Below the pieces are notes generated by a model, which was not told the origin of the DNA, searched no databases, and was given only the letters and a program-made list of their open reading frames with translations. A program made the translations under genes and the position numbers. Below are positions 10,226 to 21,000 of a DNA stretch of 64,000 nucleotides, piece by piece (position 1 is the first letter of the stretch; each line of letters starts with the position of its first letter). The DNA is from Bacillus cereus G9842 (GTDB taxonomy: Bacteria > Bacillota > Bacilli > Bacillales > Bacillaceae_G), in contig NC_011774.1 in NCBI RefSeq assembly GCF_000021305.1, forward strand, positions 62,001 to 126,000, in the 5' to 3' direction.

Positions 10226-11827
10226 ATGGATACTATTAGTTATGGTATTGCGAATAAAGCCAAGGATGCAGAATCTAGCTTACGTAATCAAACATTATCT
10301 GACGGTGTAGAAGGTAAATTCATGAACGTAAAAGAACGTATTGATAGCTTAGAAAAGTATTTAGAAGGGTTATCATTACGAGCAAATAAGCTTATTGTTC
10401 ATGATGCAGTGAATATTATGAAGGCACATGCTAAATTAAATAGCATTGCCAAAACAACAAAATATAATATGCAAAATATGATGTTTGATGATCTCCTTGA
10501 TGCAAGTGGCATTGATGCAGATAAAAGCTCAGGATACTCACATGACACACAATTTGGATTCATTCAATCGAATTCAGAAGCACCTTGTATAATTGAGACA
10601 GTGGCTGAAACAGTGCAAAGTTCTCCAGAGAAAGTAATCCTTCTTGCAGGGGAGCAGAAGAAAGAATTTAATAAGTATGGGATGAAGTTTAATGGTTCAA
10701 ATTCTCATATCGTCATACCTGGATGGACGAGTGGACCTTCTACGGGAACATTTACATGTGAAATAACCGTTACATTGAATTCAACCAAAAACCAATGCTT
10801 TGTTGCCTTTAATGAAGATAATATCTTGTGTGGCTATTATGAAAATAAACTTCAGTTACGAGTGTTATCTTATGTTATATGGGGTCCGGCGTTGGAAGCA
10901 GGAAGAGAATATAAACTTCGTTTTGTAATCGAGCGCACAGACAAAAGTTACTTTCGAATCTATGTAGATGGCAATCTTGTGGCAAATGGAGAGACGGCAA
11001 ATCTCATACCATTGAGTGCTAATTTATGGTCAATTGGACAAGAAACAGATGGTGGTTCTTATTCAGATTTTGTCGATGGAACATTGGCAAATATTCGACT
11101 ATGGGAAAAAGTTGCAGATACTGTTGGTACAGAATTATCAGGAAATGAAGAAGGGCTGCTCTTATACTATGATTTTGCAGAAGGTGAAGGAACAGCAGTT
11201 ACCGATAAGAGTAGCAACAGAAGAAACGGTCAAGCTCAAAATGCAATCTATGTAAAAATTCGTGGGAAGAATATAGCAAGGGATGCTGATATCCAAGCAA
11301 CTGGCGAAGGATTCTTTCGTGGTGATAAAAGCGGAATGACAGATGGAAATAAAACTAACTATGTTTGGGATGACAGTGCGAATGGACCTGATGACGGTTT
11401 TTTATGCACATTTCCTGAAAAACGAAATATAGGTTCTGTGATTATTTATGCTGACCCTACTTGGCCCGTTTGTTCAGGAAAGCTTCTTGTAGATGGTATT
11501 GTAGTTGCAGTAAACCCAAATAAATTTATAACTTGGGAAGTCCCTGTGGATAAGGCTGCACAAAAAATCGAATTCATTCGAACTACTACTGGTGTAGATC
11601 AAGGAATTGCTGAAGTGGAAATTTTCGAAGCCAATAGTAATAATGAGTTAGTCCAAGATGGAAGCTATCTCATTTCTCGTGACAATGGTGAAACATGGAC
11701 CCCGATTACACCGGAAAAATTGTTCTACTTTGACAATAAGACAATCCCAGCAGGTACGCAGTTAAAAGTAAAAGCTATCATTCCATCAGGCATTAAGCTA
11801 TTAAACTACGCTCTAACATGGGCATAA
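10226..11827 (+). CDS. Fibre/baseplate protein with LamG-like lectin domain and Asp-box tail
   Basis: 533 aa, with AAAGGATGG ahead of the ATG. An N-terminal coiled-coil-like segment and the NMQNMMFDDLLDASGID motif are shared with the preceding paralogue. Residues about 155-320 are a concanavalin-A/LamG-like jelly roll (MKFNGSNSHIVIPGW; FRIYVDGNLVANG; LLLYYDFAEGEG; NRRNGQ), typical of LamGL_3-type domains. Residues about 345-470 resemble a discoidin unit (GMTDGNKTNYVW). The C-terminal ~55 residues hold an exact Asp-box (SRDNGETW) and end NYALTWA. Likely glycan-binding virion protein. Last gene of the modular fibre family. Confidence 0.75.
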   Translation: MDTISYGIANKAKDAESSLRNQTLSDGVEGKFMNVKERIDSLEKYLEGLSLRANKLIVHDAVNIMKAHAKLNSIAKTTKYNMQNMMFDDLLDASGIDADKSSGYSHDTQFGFIQSNSEAPCIIETVAETVQSSPEKVILLAGEQKKEFNKYGMKFNGSNSHIVIPGWTSGPSTGTFTCEITVTLNSTKNQCFVAFNEDNILCGYYENKLQLRVLSYVIWGPALEAGREYKLRFVIERTDKSYFRIYVDGNLVANGETANLIPLSANLWSIGQETDGGSYSDFVDGTLANIRLWEKVADTVGTELSGNEEGLLLYYDFAEGEGTAVTDKSSNRRNGQAQNAIYVKIRGKNIARDADIQATGEGFFRGDKSGMTDGNKTNYVWDDSANGPDDGFLCTFPEKRNIGSVIIYADPTWPVCSGKLLVDGIVVAVNPNKFITWEVPVDKAAQKIEFIRTTTGVDQGIAEVEIFEANSNNELVQDGSYLISRDNGETWTPITPEKLFYFDNKTIPAGTQLKVKAIIPSGIKLLNYALTWA

Positions 11828-11846
11828 AATAAAGGAGAGATTAAAT

Positions 11847-12293
11847 ATGGCTAGAGAACGTATTTCATTTGTATCAGATGATGTAAGAAAAGAGGAAACA
11901 CTAGAATCTAAGATTCTATCAGGAGAAATTAACGCAGAAAGCTTTAAAAATCTATCTGAAGAAGAACAATTGAAGGTAAATCAGATTTTATTCAATATGG
12001 CTTCAGAGAAAATAAATCCTAACATTGGATCATCCACACTAGAGTTTGTGTTGTTTGGTTTTATGAGAATAATGAATAAGAAAGTAAATGGCTTGAGTCT
12101 TTCAGTAGATGAGAAAGAAATTGAAGAGAATCTAGAGCAGATTGCAAAAATGCATCAAATTACAGACGCATCTTTAGCTAAGTCTGACTGGTTATTTGAT
12201 TATATGGGATATGCAGAAGCAAAAGCGAAAGAAATATTAGAAAACAGAAAAGAACATATAGATAGAAAGCAAAATATCATGGGAACAGCTTAA
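11847..12293 (+). CDS. Small unknown protein in the tail operon
   Basis: 148 aa with AAAGGAGAG upstream. The protein is charged and mostly helical (LSEEEQLKVNQILFNMA; KEIEENLEQIAKMHQI), with no signal peptide or membrane segment. I do not recognise the family. Its place between the fibre genes and the NlpC/P60-like gene suggests a tail chaperone or minor structural component, but nothing in the sequence proves either. Confidence 0.6.
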   Translation: MARERISFVSDDVRKEETLESKILSGEINAESFKNLSEEEQLKVNQILFNMASEKINPNIGSSTLEFVLFGFMRIMNKKVNGLSLSVDEKEIEENLEQIAKMHQITDASLAKSDWLFDYMGYAEAKAKEILENRKEHIDRKQNIMGTA

Positions 12294-12371
12294 CAATGGC
12301 TTGCTATGAGTTTTGTATCTAGAGTTTAATCAGTATATAATTTATTAGAATCGCAGAAGGGAGGTTATTCT

Positions 12372-12869
12372 GTGAAGTTACAAACAGGAGATATTGTTTT
12401 AGTGAAAGGCAATACACCTATTATTTCTAGATTAATAAATTGGATTACAGGATCAGATTATACACATGCTGGGATAATAGTAGCAGATGGTTTAATACTA
12501 GAAATTGATATTAATAAAGATTTAGCTATACGTCCGCTGAAGCATGAGGTATATGATATTTATCGTTATACAAAGGGACTTACTAGCGAGCAAAGAACAA
12601 AAATTATTAAACAAGCAATTCGAAGAGCAAAGCTCAATAAAGGTTATGATTGGATACATATTATTTCATTTGCATTGCAAAAGATATTTCGTATTTCAGC
12701 AACTTTTGAAGAAGTAAATAAAGTTGTTTGCTCTGAAATTGTCGATAATATTTATAACGATATTGGTATTGATCTTGTTCCGAATTGTGCTGATGGAGAT
12801 GTAACGCCTGAACAATTGGCGACCTCGCCGTATCTAAAAAAGTTGTTTAGCTGCAAACAAGTAGCCTAA
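12372..12869 (+). CDS. Permuted NlpC/P60 (YiiX/YebB-like) papain-fold protein
   Basis: 165 aa, GTG start with GGGAGG 6 nt upstream. The order of features fits circularly permuted papain-like enzymes of the NlpC/P60 superfamily: an N-terminal GDIVLVKGN strand, the histidine motif YTHAGIIV at about residues 36-43, then the cysteine in VVCSEIVD at about 122-129. In this family the Cys and His form the catalytic pair. Members act as amidases or peptidases on cell-wall peptides or lipids. No signal peptide is present. Its position in the tail operon suggests a virion-associated role during entry, which is inference. Confidence 0.65.
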   Translation: MKLQTGDIVLVKGNTPIISRLINWITGSDYTHAGIIVADGLILEIDINKDLAIRPLKHEVYDIYRYTKGLTSEQRTKIIKQAIRRAKLNKGYDWIHIISFALQKIFRISATFEEVNKVVCSEIVDNIYNDIGIDLVPNCADGDVTPEQLATSPYLKKLFSCKQVA

Positions 12870-12901
12870 CATATATAAAATATAATTAAGGGGTGGAAGT
12901 A

Positions 12902-13525
12902 ATGAGTACTTTAGAATCTCGATATTCCGTACAAGTATTTGCTACAGCTGGTGATACAATTGCACCAGGTAAAGTGGTTGGATTAAATTATACGATAGAG
13001 CAAGGAAAAGTAATCCTATCTTGGGACGCATTAAAAGTGAACGCTGATGGATCTGTTCTTGATGACTTACAAGGTTATCGTATTTTTAGAAAGAAAACAG
13101 CAGGAGCTACGTTTGCATTAGTTGGATCAGTTGGTGCATCAGCAACTACATACACTGATAGTGGTATGAAAGATGGTGCAAGTTATATTTATGCTGTTGC
13201 TGCATTTGATGATGAAGCATTACCACAAGAAGGTGAAAAATCAGCTGAATTAGAAGTAAAAACAATTCCTTCTATTCCAGTTGGCGTCACTGCTACAGCA
13301 TTTGATGGTAAGATTCGAATTGACTGGCAATCAGTTAAAAATGAATCTGATGCAGAGCTTAATGAAAATCTTGCTGGTTATAACATTTATCGCTCTACAA
13401 AAGATGGCGTGGAATATTCTAAAATTGGTGCAACAGGAGCTACTGAGGCAACGTTTGAAGATACAACTGTTGAAAATAATACGAAGTATTACTACGTTAT
13501 CACATCTTATGATAATACACTGTAA
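12902..13525 (+). CDS. Protein of two fibronectin type III domains
   Basis: 207 aa. The ATG at 12902 is chosen with AAGGGGTGG as ribosome site; an in-frame GTG at 12893 lies inside that site. After a ~20-residue lead come two FnIII domains, about 23-120 and 125-207, each with a tryptophan on strand B (ILSWDAL, IRIDWQS) and the Y-x-I-Y/F-R strand (GYRIFRK, GYNIYRS) followed by Y-Y-Y/YAV strands. FnIII units are common accessory surface domains on phage tails and capsids. A rho-independent terminator follows at once, so this gene ends the first operon. Confidence 0.78.
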   Translation: MSTLESRYSVQVFATAGDTIAPGKVVGLNYTIEQGKVILSWDALKVNADGSVLDDLQGYRIFRKKTAGATFALVGSVGASATTYTDSGMKDGASYIYAVAAFDDEALPQEGEKSAELEVKTIPSIPVGVTATAFDGKIRIDWQSVKNESDAELNENLAGYNIYRSTKDGVEYSKIGATGATEATFEDTTVENNTKYYYVITSYDNTL

Positions 13526-13528
13526 AAT

Positions 13529-13563
13529 AAAAAAAGGCATACCTATGTGGTATGTCCTTTTTT
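13529..13563 (+). terminator. Rho-independent terminator after the fibre operon
   Basis: AAAAAAGGCATACC pairs with GGTATGTCCTTTTTT across a short TATGT loop. The hairpin begins 3 bp after the stop of the FnIII gene and ends in a T run. Confidence 0.8.
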
Positions 13564-13567
13564 ATGT

Positions 13568-13606
13568 TATACTGTTCTTACATTTAAGGTTTGTAATGCC
13601 TTTCAA
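13568..13606 (+). promoter_or_regulatory. Extended -10 promoter plus palindromic operator-like site
   Basis: TATACT at 13568-13573 is preceded by TGT, making an extended -10. Downstream at 13591-13606 lies TTGTAATGCCTTTCAA, a copy of the palindrome that recurs in other intergenic regions of this window. It follows the terminator and would restart transcription for the baseplate operon. Confidence 0.5.
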
Positions 13607-13616
13607 GGACAGGAGG

Positions 13617-15074
13617 GTGTTTTTTATTTATATAATTCAACACGAAGACATATGGATTGAGAGCACAGAACCAATAAGTTGGACTCAGAAATATAACAAG
13701 ACCCTGAACTATAGTAATTTAACTATAAATAAGGATACATATAATGATTTTCAACCAACATATTTACAGTTTTATTTAGATTCAGAAGTTCCCATTCAAT
13801 CCATTACTATGAAAATAAAATTTGCGAATCGACTTACAAAAGCACAGGTAAAGCATTGCAAAGCTTGTAGATACGATGAAAAGAGAAAAGAATGGGATGT
13901 AGTTAAACACACTATTGATCAAAAAGAAAAGACTATTAATCTTTCTGTGCAATCAATAGGGGTTTATTGTATTTTTGTGAATCATTATTGGTATTCAAGC
14001 TTTACTCAAAGACTTGCAGATGAATACCCGTTATGGAGTAAAGTTAGGCAAGATAATGAAAGTACCGGTCAACAGTTCTTAAATTTCTTTGGTATTGAGT
14101 TAGAAGAAGTTCAAGATTATTTAGACTGGATTCAAGAACAAAAATATATTCATACCGCTGATATTCATACTTTAGACTGGATTCAGTTATATAAGATTCC
14201 TCAGATCAAGCCTAGTGATAACGTGAGGTTGTTTAAAAAGAATAATCTTATTGAAGTGCCTATTTTAGAAACATTAAAAGAATTCTTTTATAATGATAAA
14301 AATCAAGGTGCAATTATTGATTATAGTGAGATGAAACTATATACAGTACAAAAATATGGTGAAATAATTATTAAAACAAAACATGAACAAGGTGATGTGG
14401 AGGTTGTTATTACACCTATTGATTATCATATTTGGAATGTATTTGATGAATTTGGCCTGCTATTAGGTGTTCAAAGGATGCATCTAGAAAGAAACGCAGA
14501 CTTTAAGGAAAGAATTTTAGATGTATTTAGGTATCCAGCAGGTTCACATGATATAGGGTTAACAAATGGAATTGCAAGAGAATTGAATTTCATTCAAAGA
14601 AAAGATCGTTCTAACAAAAAATTAATTTGGAAAGATGATTCTAAAGATTTCTTTTTGAAGAATAAATCAGGAAAGTATATAGATACTCGTACATTACGTG
14701 TAGATAATCAACCATTAACAGATAAACAATTTTATGTAGATGAGCATTTAAACGTAAGAATATATGCCATGAAAACCGGTAGGTCACATGAAATTAGTTT
14801 CATCTATGGGATTAAAAAATACCAATTATACGATAAAAATAAAGAAGATGTTCATAAAATTCTATTTCAATCAGATGGACAGGCAACCCCTACGTTGCTA
14901 AATTGGGTAGAGTATATTAATACGATAGCTCCAGTAATGTGGAATCATTTCAAATGGGATGAAGGGTACTGGGATACCATTGATAAAAAACTCACAGGAT
15001 TGGGGTATGTACCAAATATGTGGGATTCTAATATCGACATATGGAAAGATTATCAATTGGACTCTAATATATAA
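13617..15074 (+). CDS. Baseplate-type structural protein
   Basis: About 485 aa. The start is uncertain. The GTG at 13617 has AAGGA with a 7-nt spacer and is preferred. An in-frame ATG at 13596 lies inside the operator-like palindrome and has no ribosome site. The longer open frame back to 13281 crosses a terminator and is not used. The middle contains LADEYPLWSKVRQDNES and later FKERILDVFRYPAGSHDIG followed by GLTNGIARELNF, a pattern seen in phage baseplate proteins of the P2 gpI/tail-wedge kind. It heads the large structural operon. Function inferred. Confidence 0.65.
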   Translation: MFFIYIIQHEDIWIESTEPISWTQKYNKTLNYSNLTINKDTYNDFQPTYLQFYLDSEVPIQSITMKIKFANRLTKAQVKHCKACRYDEKRKEWDVVKHTIDQKEKTINLSVQSIGVYCIFVNHYWYSSFTQRLADEYPLWSKVRQDNESTGQQFLNFFGIELEEVQDYLDWIQEQKYIHTADIHTLDWIQLYKIPQIKPSDNVRLFKKNNLIEVPILETLKEFFYNDKNQGAIIDYSEMKLYTVQKYGEIIIKTKHEQGDVEVVITPIDYHIWNVFDEFGLLLGVQRMHLERNADFKERILDVFRYPAGSHDIGLTNGIARELNFIQRKDRSNKKLIWKDDSKDFFLKNKSGKYIDTRTLRVDNQPLTDKQFYVDEHLNVRIYAMKTGRSHEISFIYGIKKYQLYDKNKEDVHKILFQSDGQATPTLLNWVEYINTIAPVMWNHFKWDEGYWDTIDKKLTGLGYVPNMWDSNIDIWKDYQLDSNI

Positions 15075-15087
15075 AGGGGGTTTAGGA

Positions 15088-18000
15088 GTGTCAAAAGCAA
15101 AATATAAAAGAAATGCCATACATTCAGGTATTGGAGATAATGATGATCTATTTACAAAAAGCCCTCAGAAAGAAGATGTTGTAGAAGATTTTCAATACGC
15201 TGCTCGTTTACGTGGGAAGAAAAAACACGAGACAATGATTTACCCAGAAATTCCTTTTGAATATGGAATTAGCTATGATGGGAGATTGTTAGAGAAATAT
15301 AACGAAAAACCTTATCAGTTTGAAGTAAACGCACATCCTGAAAAGACTCTTGCTTACGAAATCGAAGAAACAAAAGAGTTACCGGTAAAAAGACTATGGG
15401 AAGCGAAAGCTTGTTTTGAAGCCGAAGTTTGGCGATTAAACATGCAGTACTCCTTTAACTGGAAAGGTCATACAGGTATTCGAGATAAACGAACAGCTGA
15501 ATATGCAGTTGACTGGAAAGGCATGTACAAGCTCGAAGACTATGGAGATGTCAAAGACTTATTTACATCTGATAAAGGTATTTATATTGGATACAATGAC
15601 AATAGAACAACTTGGCATTTATCTAGTGATGGGAGTTATGTACTGGATGGATTAAACCGCCCATTCTTTTCTGGTGTAATCGCAAGAAATATGATGTCTT
15701 GGAACGCTTATGAAACAGAATTTGATTTTAAGGCTATTCTTAATAATGGAGCGGATGACTTCTATAATACTAGAAGATACAATCCAACTACAGGAAAATT
15801 TGATCATGCACCAGCTTGGGATGATGATGTAGTTGGTCTTATATTTCAAGCAAAAGATCCAAGCAATTTCTACATGATGCTTTGGGAGGCAGAAGAAAGA
15901 ATTGCAAGGTCTTCAAGAGCAGCTGACAACTTAGATGGAATTAATGTTTTCAATGATTATGATGAATATGTAAATAGGTCTGTTAATAGTGATATGAATA
16001 ACTGGGGACACTTTTGCAATAACACAGGATGGGGCACACGCCATAAACGTATTTATAAAGTAACAAATGGTGTTATGCGCCGTGTTTATGTAGATGATTT
16101 AAGCAATGGGTTTGGCTGGACTATGTTTAATATGCATGGTGTTAAGATTAAAACTAATGGTAGCAATGTGCAAATTTTTGTTAGGCAGCATCCAGGGGCT
16201 TCTTACATAAAATGCTATGACTTTAATACAGATTGGGGAAATGGAAGCTTTGGTATGTTTAATGTATCCCAGTCTTGTGAGTTCCATGGCGTTAAAGTTA
16301 CAGAATACAAGATTATTGAGGGGCGTATCCCTGAATCTGGATGGAATACAACTGATGAACCAAATAAAAGGATAGCAGATGTAGCAGCATGGTATGTAGA
16401 TAATGATGCTGGATTCAGGCGAAAGTGTGACGCAGCCAATGTAAGGTATGGCGATGTAGATATCTTTTATATAAATGGATACACACGTGTTGCTGAAAAT
16501 GGAACAATAGATGTTGCAGGCAGGAATGGACCAATCACAGTACACGCCAAAGACTACACTACATGGAAAGACTATAGTGGTAGATTTCCTCAGAACTACA
16601 GTGAATACTTTGAGTTCAATGGGATAGGTGATCAAATCCTTGCAAATAATGCACAGGATTATGTTAGCGAAAAGATGAACCTACCAGGATTTATTATGGA
16701 TGATATAAGTGGACAGGTAGTAGACCCTAAAACAGGGACGCTAATCATTACAGGGAAAACTGGACAAATTATAGCCCGAAATAACAATCCACCTGATGCA
16801 GGTAAAAAATATGCAAAATGCTACGTACGATGTGGAATAGTAGAAGTCACCCCTGATCATAGAGATTTCAATACAGCTCTAGTAGTGTTTGACGACATTA
16901 AAAAAGTATTTAGGGATGACTACAATGAGTTCTTTAATCGAGAGGACTACATTAACAAAAAAGAAAAATATGAATTAGTTAAGCCAGTTAAGAAACCTAA
17001 ACCTGTTCCGCCAGGTGTGGAACCTGAAGAATCAGATGGTGGATGTAGAATTGATGATCCAGTAGTTAAGCCACCTGATGAAATTATTGATGAATGTTGG
17101 GATGATTTTGATTTCGATGGAATCAGATTAGTCATGTGGAGCTGCATGTTCCCAATTGAAAAGCTGAAGAAGACTTTTGAAGAAAGAGTATTTGCATATA
17201 ACGGATGGGTAACATTTAATCCACTAGCTTCCTTTAAGCCAAACAAGTGGACTTACTATAAAATGACACCAATTGAAGCTACAATAAACCCTAAGTACGA
17301 TAAAGTAAAATGGGCAAACAGAGATGATTTCGATAGAATTCCAGTAGGGACAAAAGTCATTGCAAAAACAACAGAATGGTATAAAGCTATTTTCCCGGCA
17401 GATATAAAAAACTCTGGCATTATAACAAGTGATAGAGATTTGATTTCACATATACCACCATGTCCTGAACATTTCTATCATCCTATTGATAAAGAAGACA
17501 GAATGCCTGATACTTTTGAAGTTATTCACTTCTTACTAGATGCATTTTCAAATAGCGCAGATGTTGTAATGTGGTATGAAAGTAATCCAACATTAACAAC
17601 GGAATCAGCAGATAAACGACCAGAATCTCTTGCGCAAGAAGGAAAATCTGGTATGCCAATTGTATTAACATCTAATGAAAATGATAATATTGTTATTCAT
17701 TGTAAGGAGAATCCACGTTGGGTTCCTTGGTCTTCCGGTAAGTATATTGGATATGGAAAAGTAAATGGAAAACGCCCATTCTTTGGAGATGGATCAGGAA
17801 AAGCTGATATGGTGAATGTGTCTACAGAGGTTGTATTCTTCCCTGATAATTTAGATATGGAGACATTAAAAGGTCCGTTTATTGATATATACGACAAAGA
17901 GTTTCCTAATAATCCTAGGGTGAAATATAAGTTGAATCCAAAAGGAACAAAGGTAGATTTCTTCTCAAATCATACTGATGCATACAACTGGTATACAGAT

Positions 18001-21000
18001 TGGTACTCTAATTGGGTGGAATCGAAAGAAACCTTACAAGCTAATATGAGTGACATTACTGTTGTAGAGAATCCATTAGAACTGAATCCGTATGATTCTA
18101 ATGTTGCAAAGGATTATAATCCTGATAATACCTTCATAGAGCGAATTGAAGTAACGAGTAATAATGAGTTTATAAAGGTTTGGATTGAAGAGAAGAAAGG
18201 AAAAGAGGATGGCCTATTTGGTTCGTACTACAGATTTCCATTAACTTCACAAACCTATGAACAAAAATGGCAAGTGCAAGGGGATTATCAGGAATGGACA
18301 CAATCCTATGAAATTAAATCATATATGGATAAAATCGAAATTCCAGTTCAAGCAAGTGGGGCATTTAAAATACTTCATGTAAAAGTAGGCAATACCCTTA
18401 TCTCACAAGATAAGAATAATGGATGGACATTAGAAGATGAGGTTGTAATACTACACGGCAGCGGAATACGTCCCGGTATGATTAATATCAAATATGCAAC
18501 AGGATCTATACACAATGTGTTCCAGATTAATGAGCTGGGTAGCTACAAGGAAATCTATTTAAACGGAATTTTATTAGATAATAAAAAGTATGAAATAAAA
18601 GACCATACTCTTACGATTAATAAAGATATATTAAATCTATATGATTGGGTTCATTTTCAGTCATATCATATTGATGAGCTTCATGATCCTACTAAGCGTA
18701 ATTATCTGGGAGAGAAAAAGTATAATCAATTAGATTTTCAAGAAGATATTCCAACCAAGAAAGAAAATCCAAATTACAATGATCCATTCTACGAAGGCTC
18801 TTTATGTTTTAACTGGGGATATCGTTCACCAAAGAAACTTCATGCAGATGAGTCCTTTAGCGCTATGTCTATGTTTTTGCCTGAAGATATTCAATTTGAT
18901 GTAGATGTAGACATGGAAGTCGTGTATCCAGTTGGAAATGCAGTTGATATATCAAACTTTACAGGTGAATGGAAACAATGGGATCAACATCCCGATAAAG
19001 TATTTGATACAAAGGGAAATCATATAGATGGACCTGGTGACTGGCATGGTCCACCTGAAAAAGGATATGATAAAGTAATCAATTTAATTAACCAAGGATA
19101 TTATTCTGGTTGGTATAACCCAAAGCATGTGGAATTAAAAGATTATGCCTTTTCATTTAAAGTAGAATCCAGAACATTATGGGATGATGACCTTTATGGA
19201 TGTGTATTTAGATTTGATCCTCAAACATGCTCAGGCTATTCCTTTGAATGGGACTCAGGTGGTGCAGGAGTAAATGGTATGGCTATTTATAAGTTAACTT
19301 GTAAAAATCCAGATCAAGTAGGAAAAGGACACTTGAATTTTAGTAAAATACGATTAGTACACGACCCAGAATGGTGGGATCCAGATGGCTCAGATAATAA
19401 GCCGATTCCTAATCGTAAGTTTTATACTCATGATGTGAAAATTAGCGTAATCGGAAATAAGTTTCAGGTTTATGTTGACGGTAAATTAAAACTTGAAGCT
19501 ATTGATAAAGAAGACACTTATAAGTCAGGCGCATGGGGACCAATTACGTACTCAAATCCAGACACATATTTTTGGAACTTTTGGTTGCAGACTTATAAAA
19601 GGGTGACACCAAAAGAGCGCCCTGGATTTAGAAAACATCTTCAATTCACTAAAAAGCGTAAGCTAATTGAAGGAGAAGAAGCTTTCTATGAACTTGAGTT
19701 AGATGAAGAAGTCATGAAAGAGAAATTCGAAAAAGAATATTTAAGCTTCTGTCAGTCAGTAAAATTAGAACCACGGTTTGTTGTATCTATGGAATACTTT
19801 ATAAGAAATGATGAAAGTGATTACGAAGTTTACTTTAAGGAGTTCCAAAAGATTAGAGTTTTAGAATTGTCTCCATCTATTCTGGAAGTAAACCCTCTCG
19901 GTCATACATCTATCCAAGAAGCTGTTAAAAGATATGGCAACTTTGATATATCAAAAAGCATCGAGATAGTGCAAGACGTGTACCAAAACTGGAATAAATA
20001 TAAGGTGGAAGATTTTGATGTACTTACATTTACTCCTGCAGATTGTAATGCAGGTACAGATTTTGCAGATGACATGATGGATTTTGTACGCAAGTTTAAA
20101 GCAGCATCTAATAAAGTAATCATATTTAGTCATGATACGATATCTGGTAATATTAAAAATACAATTAAATTACTTGAAGAGTTCGGGTTTAAGAAGGCTA
20201 ATTCTGAGCCATATACACGGGGTGATAAAATTACATTGATTGACCCGTCATTCAATTATCCGTACCCACTTACAGGGACAATTGACGTAAGTGTGAGTCA
20301 CTGGAACCAATGTTTGAATGGGATACCTATCTATAAGTTTGCGCATGAAAATCGACCATGGTTAAGTTATGTTGATAACGTATATTACTCAGAAGCTGGG
20401 GATAGCACGTATTATTGTGATGGACGTTTTAGACAACAATTGAGTGATAATGAAATGAAAATATGGGTTAACTTAATGTGTAGAATTGCGCAATGGAAGC
20501 CATCTGAAAAACCTAAGATGACTGCATATGGTCAATCAAAATTATTTGCAACAGTGAGGGGACAGAATCCACCTATCCCTGATCCGAATCAAAATAAATA
20601 TCCTTCTAAGAATGAGCCAACGGTTCCAGTGCTTCAGCCGCCAAAAGAGTCAGATCCAAATGACGGATTTACTGTAAGCTGGAATGGATATATTTATGCA
20701 CCACAAACAGGGTACTATCGTTTTAAAGTGCAAGTAAACGACGGATTTAGATTATGGATTGCTGATAAATTGCTTATTAATGAATGGCATATTACTTCAG
20801 CTGAAGATTTCTTCCCTTCTTATGAAGCTTCTGTATATATGGAAGGTGGTAAATGGTATCCAATTAGGGCGAATTTCTTTGATAACGTAGGACAAGCCGT
20901 TATTCGTTTGCACTGGTCTAGACCGGGTAAAGATTTCGAACGCATCCATCCTAAATACTTAACACCTTATCTTGGATACAAGCTATTTGCTCAAGTAAAA

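Noticed and set aside
13281..13616. Upstream extension of the baseplate ORF to 13281
   Set aside because: It overlaps the second FnIII domain in another frame and crosses a rho-independent terminator; the ribosome site is at 13605-13616.
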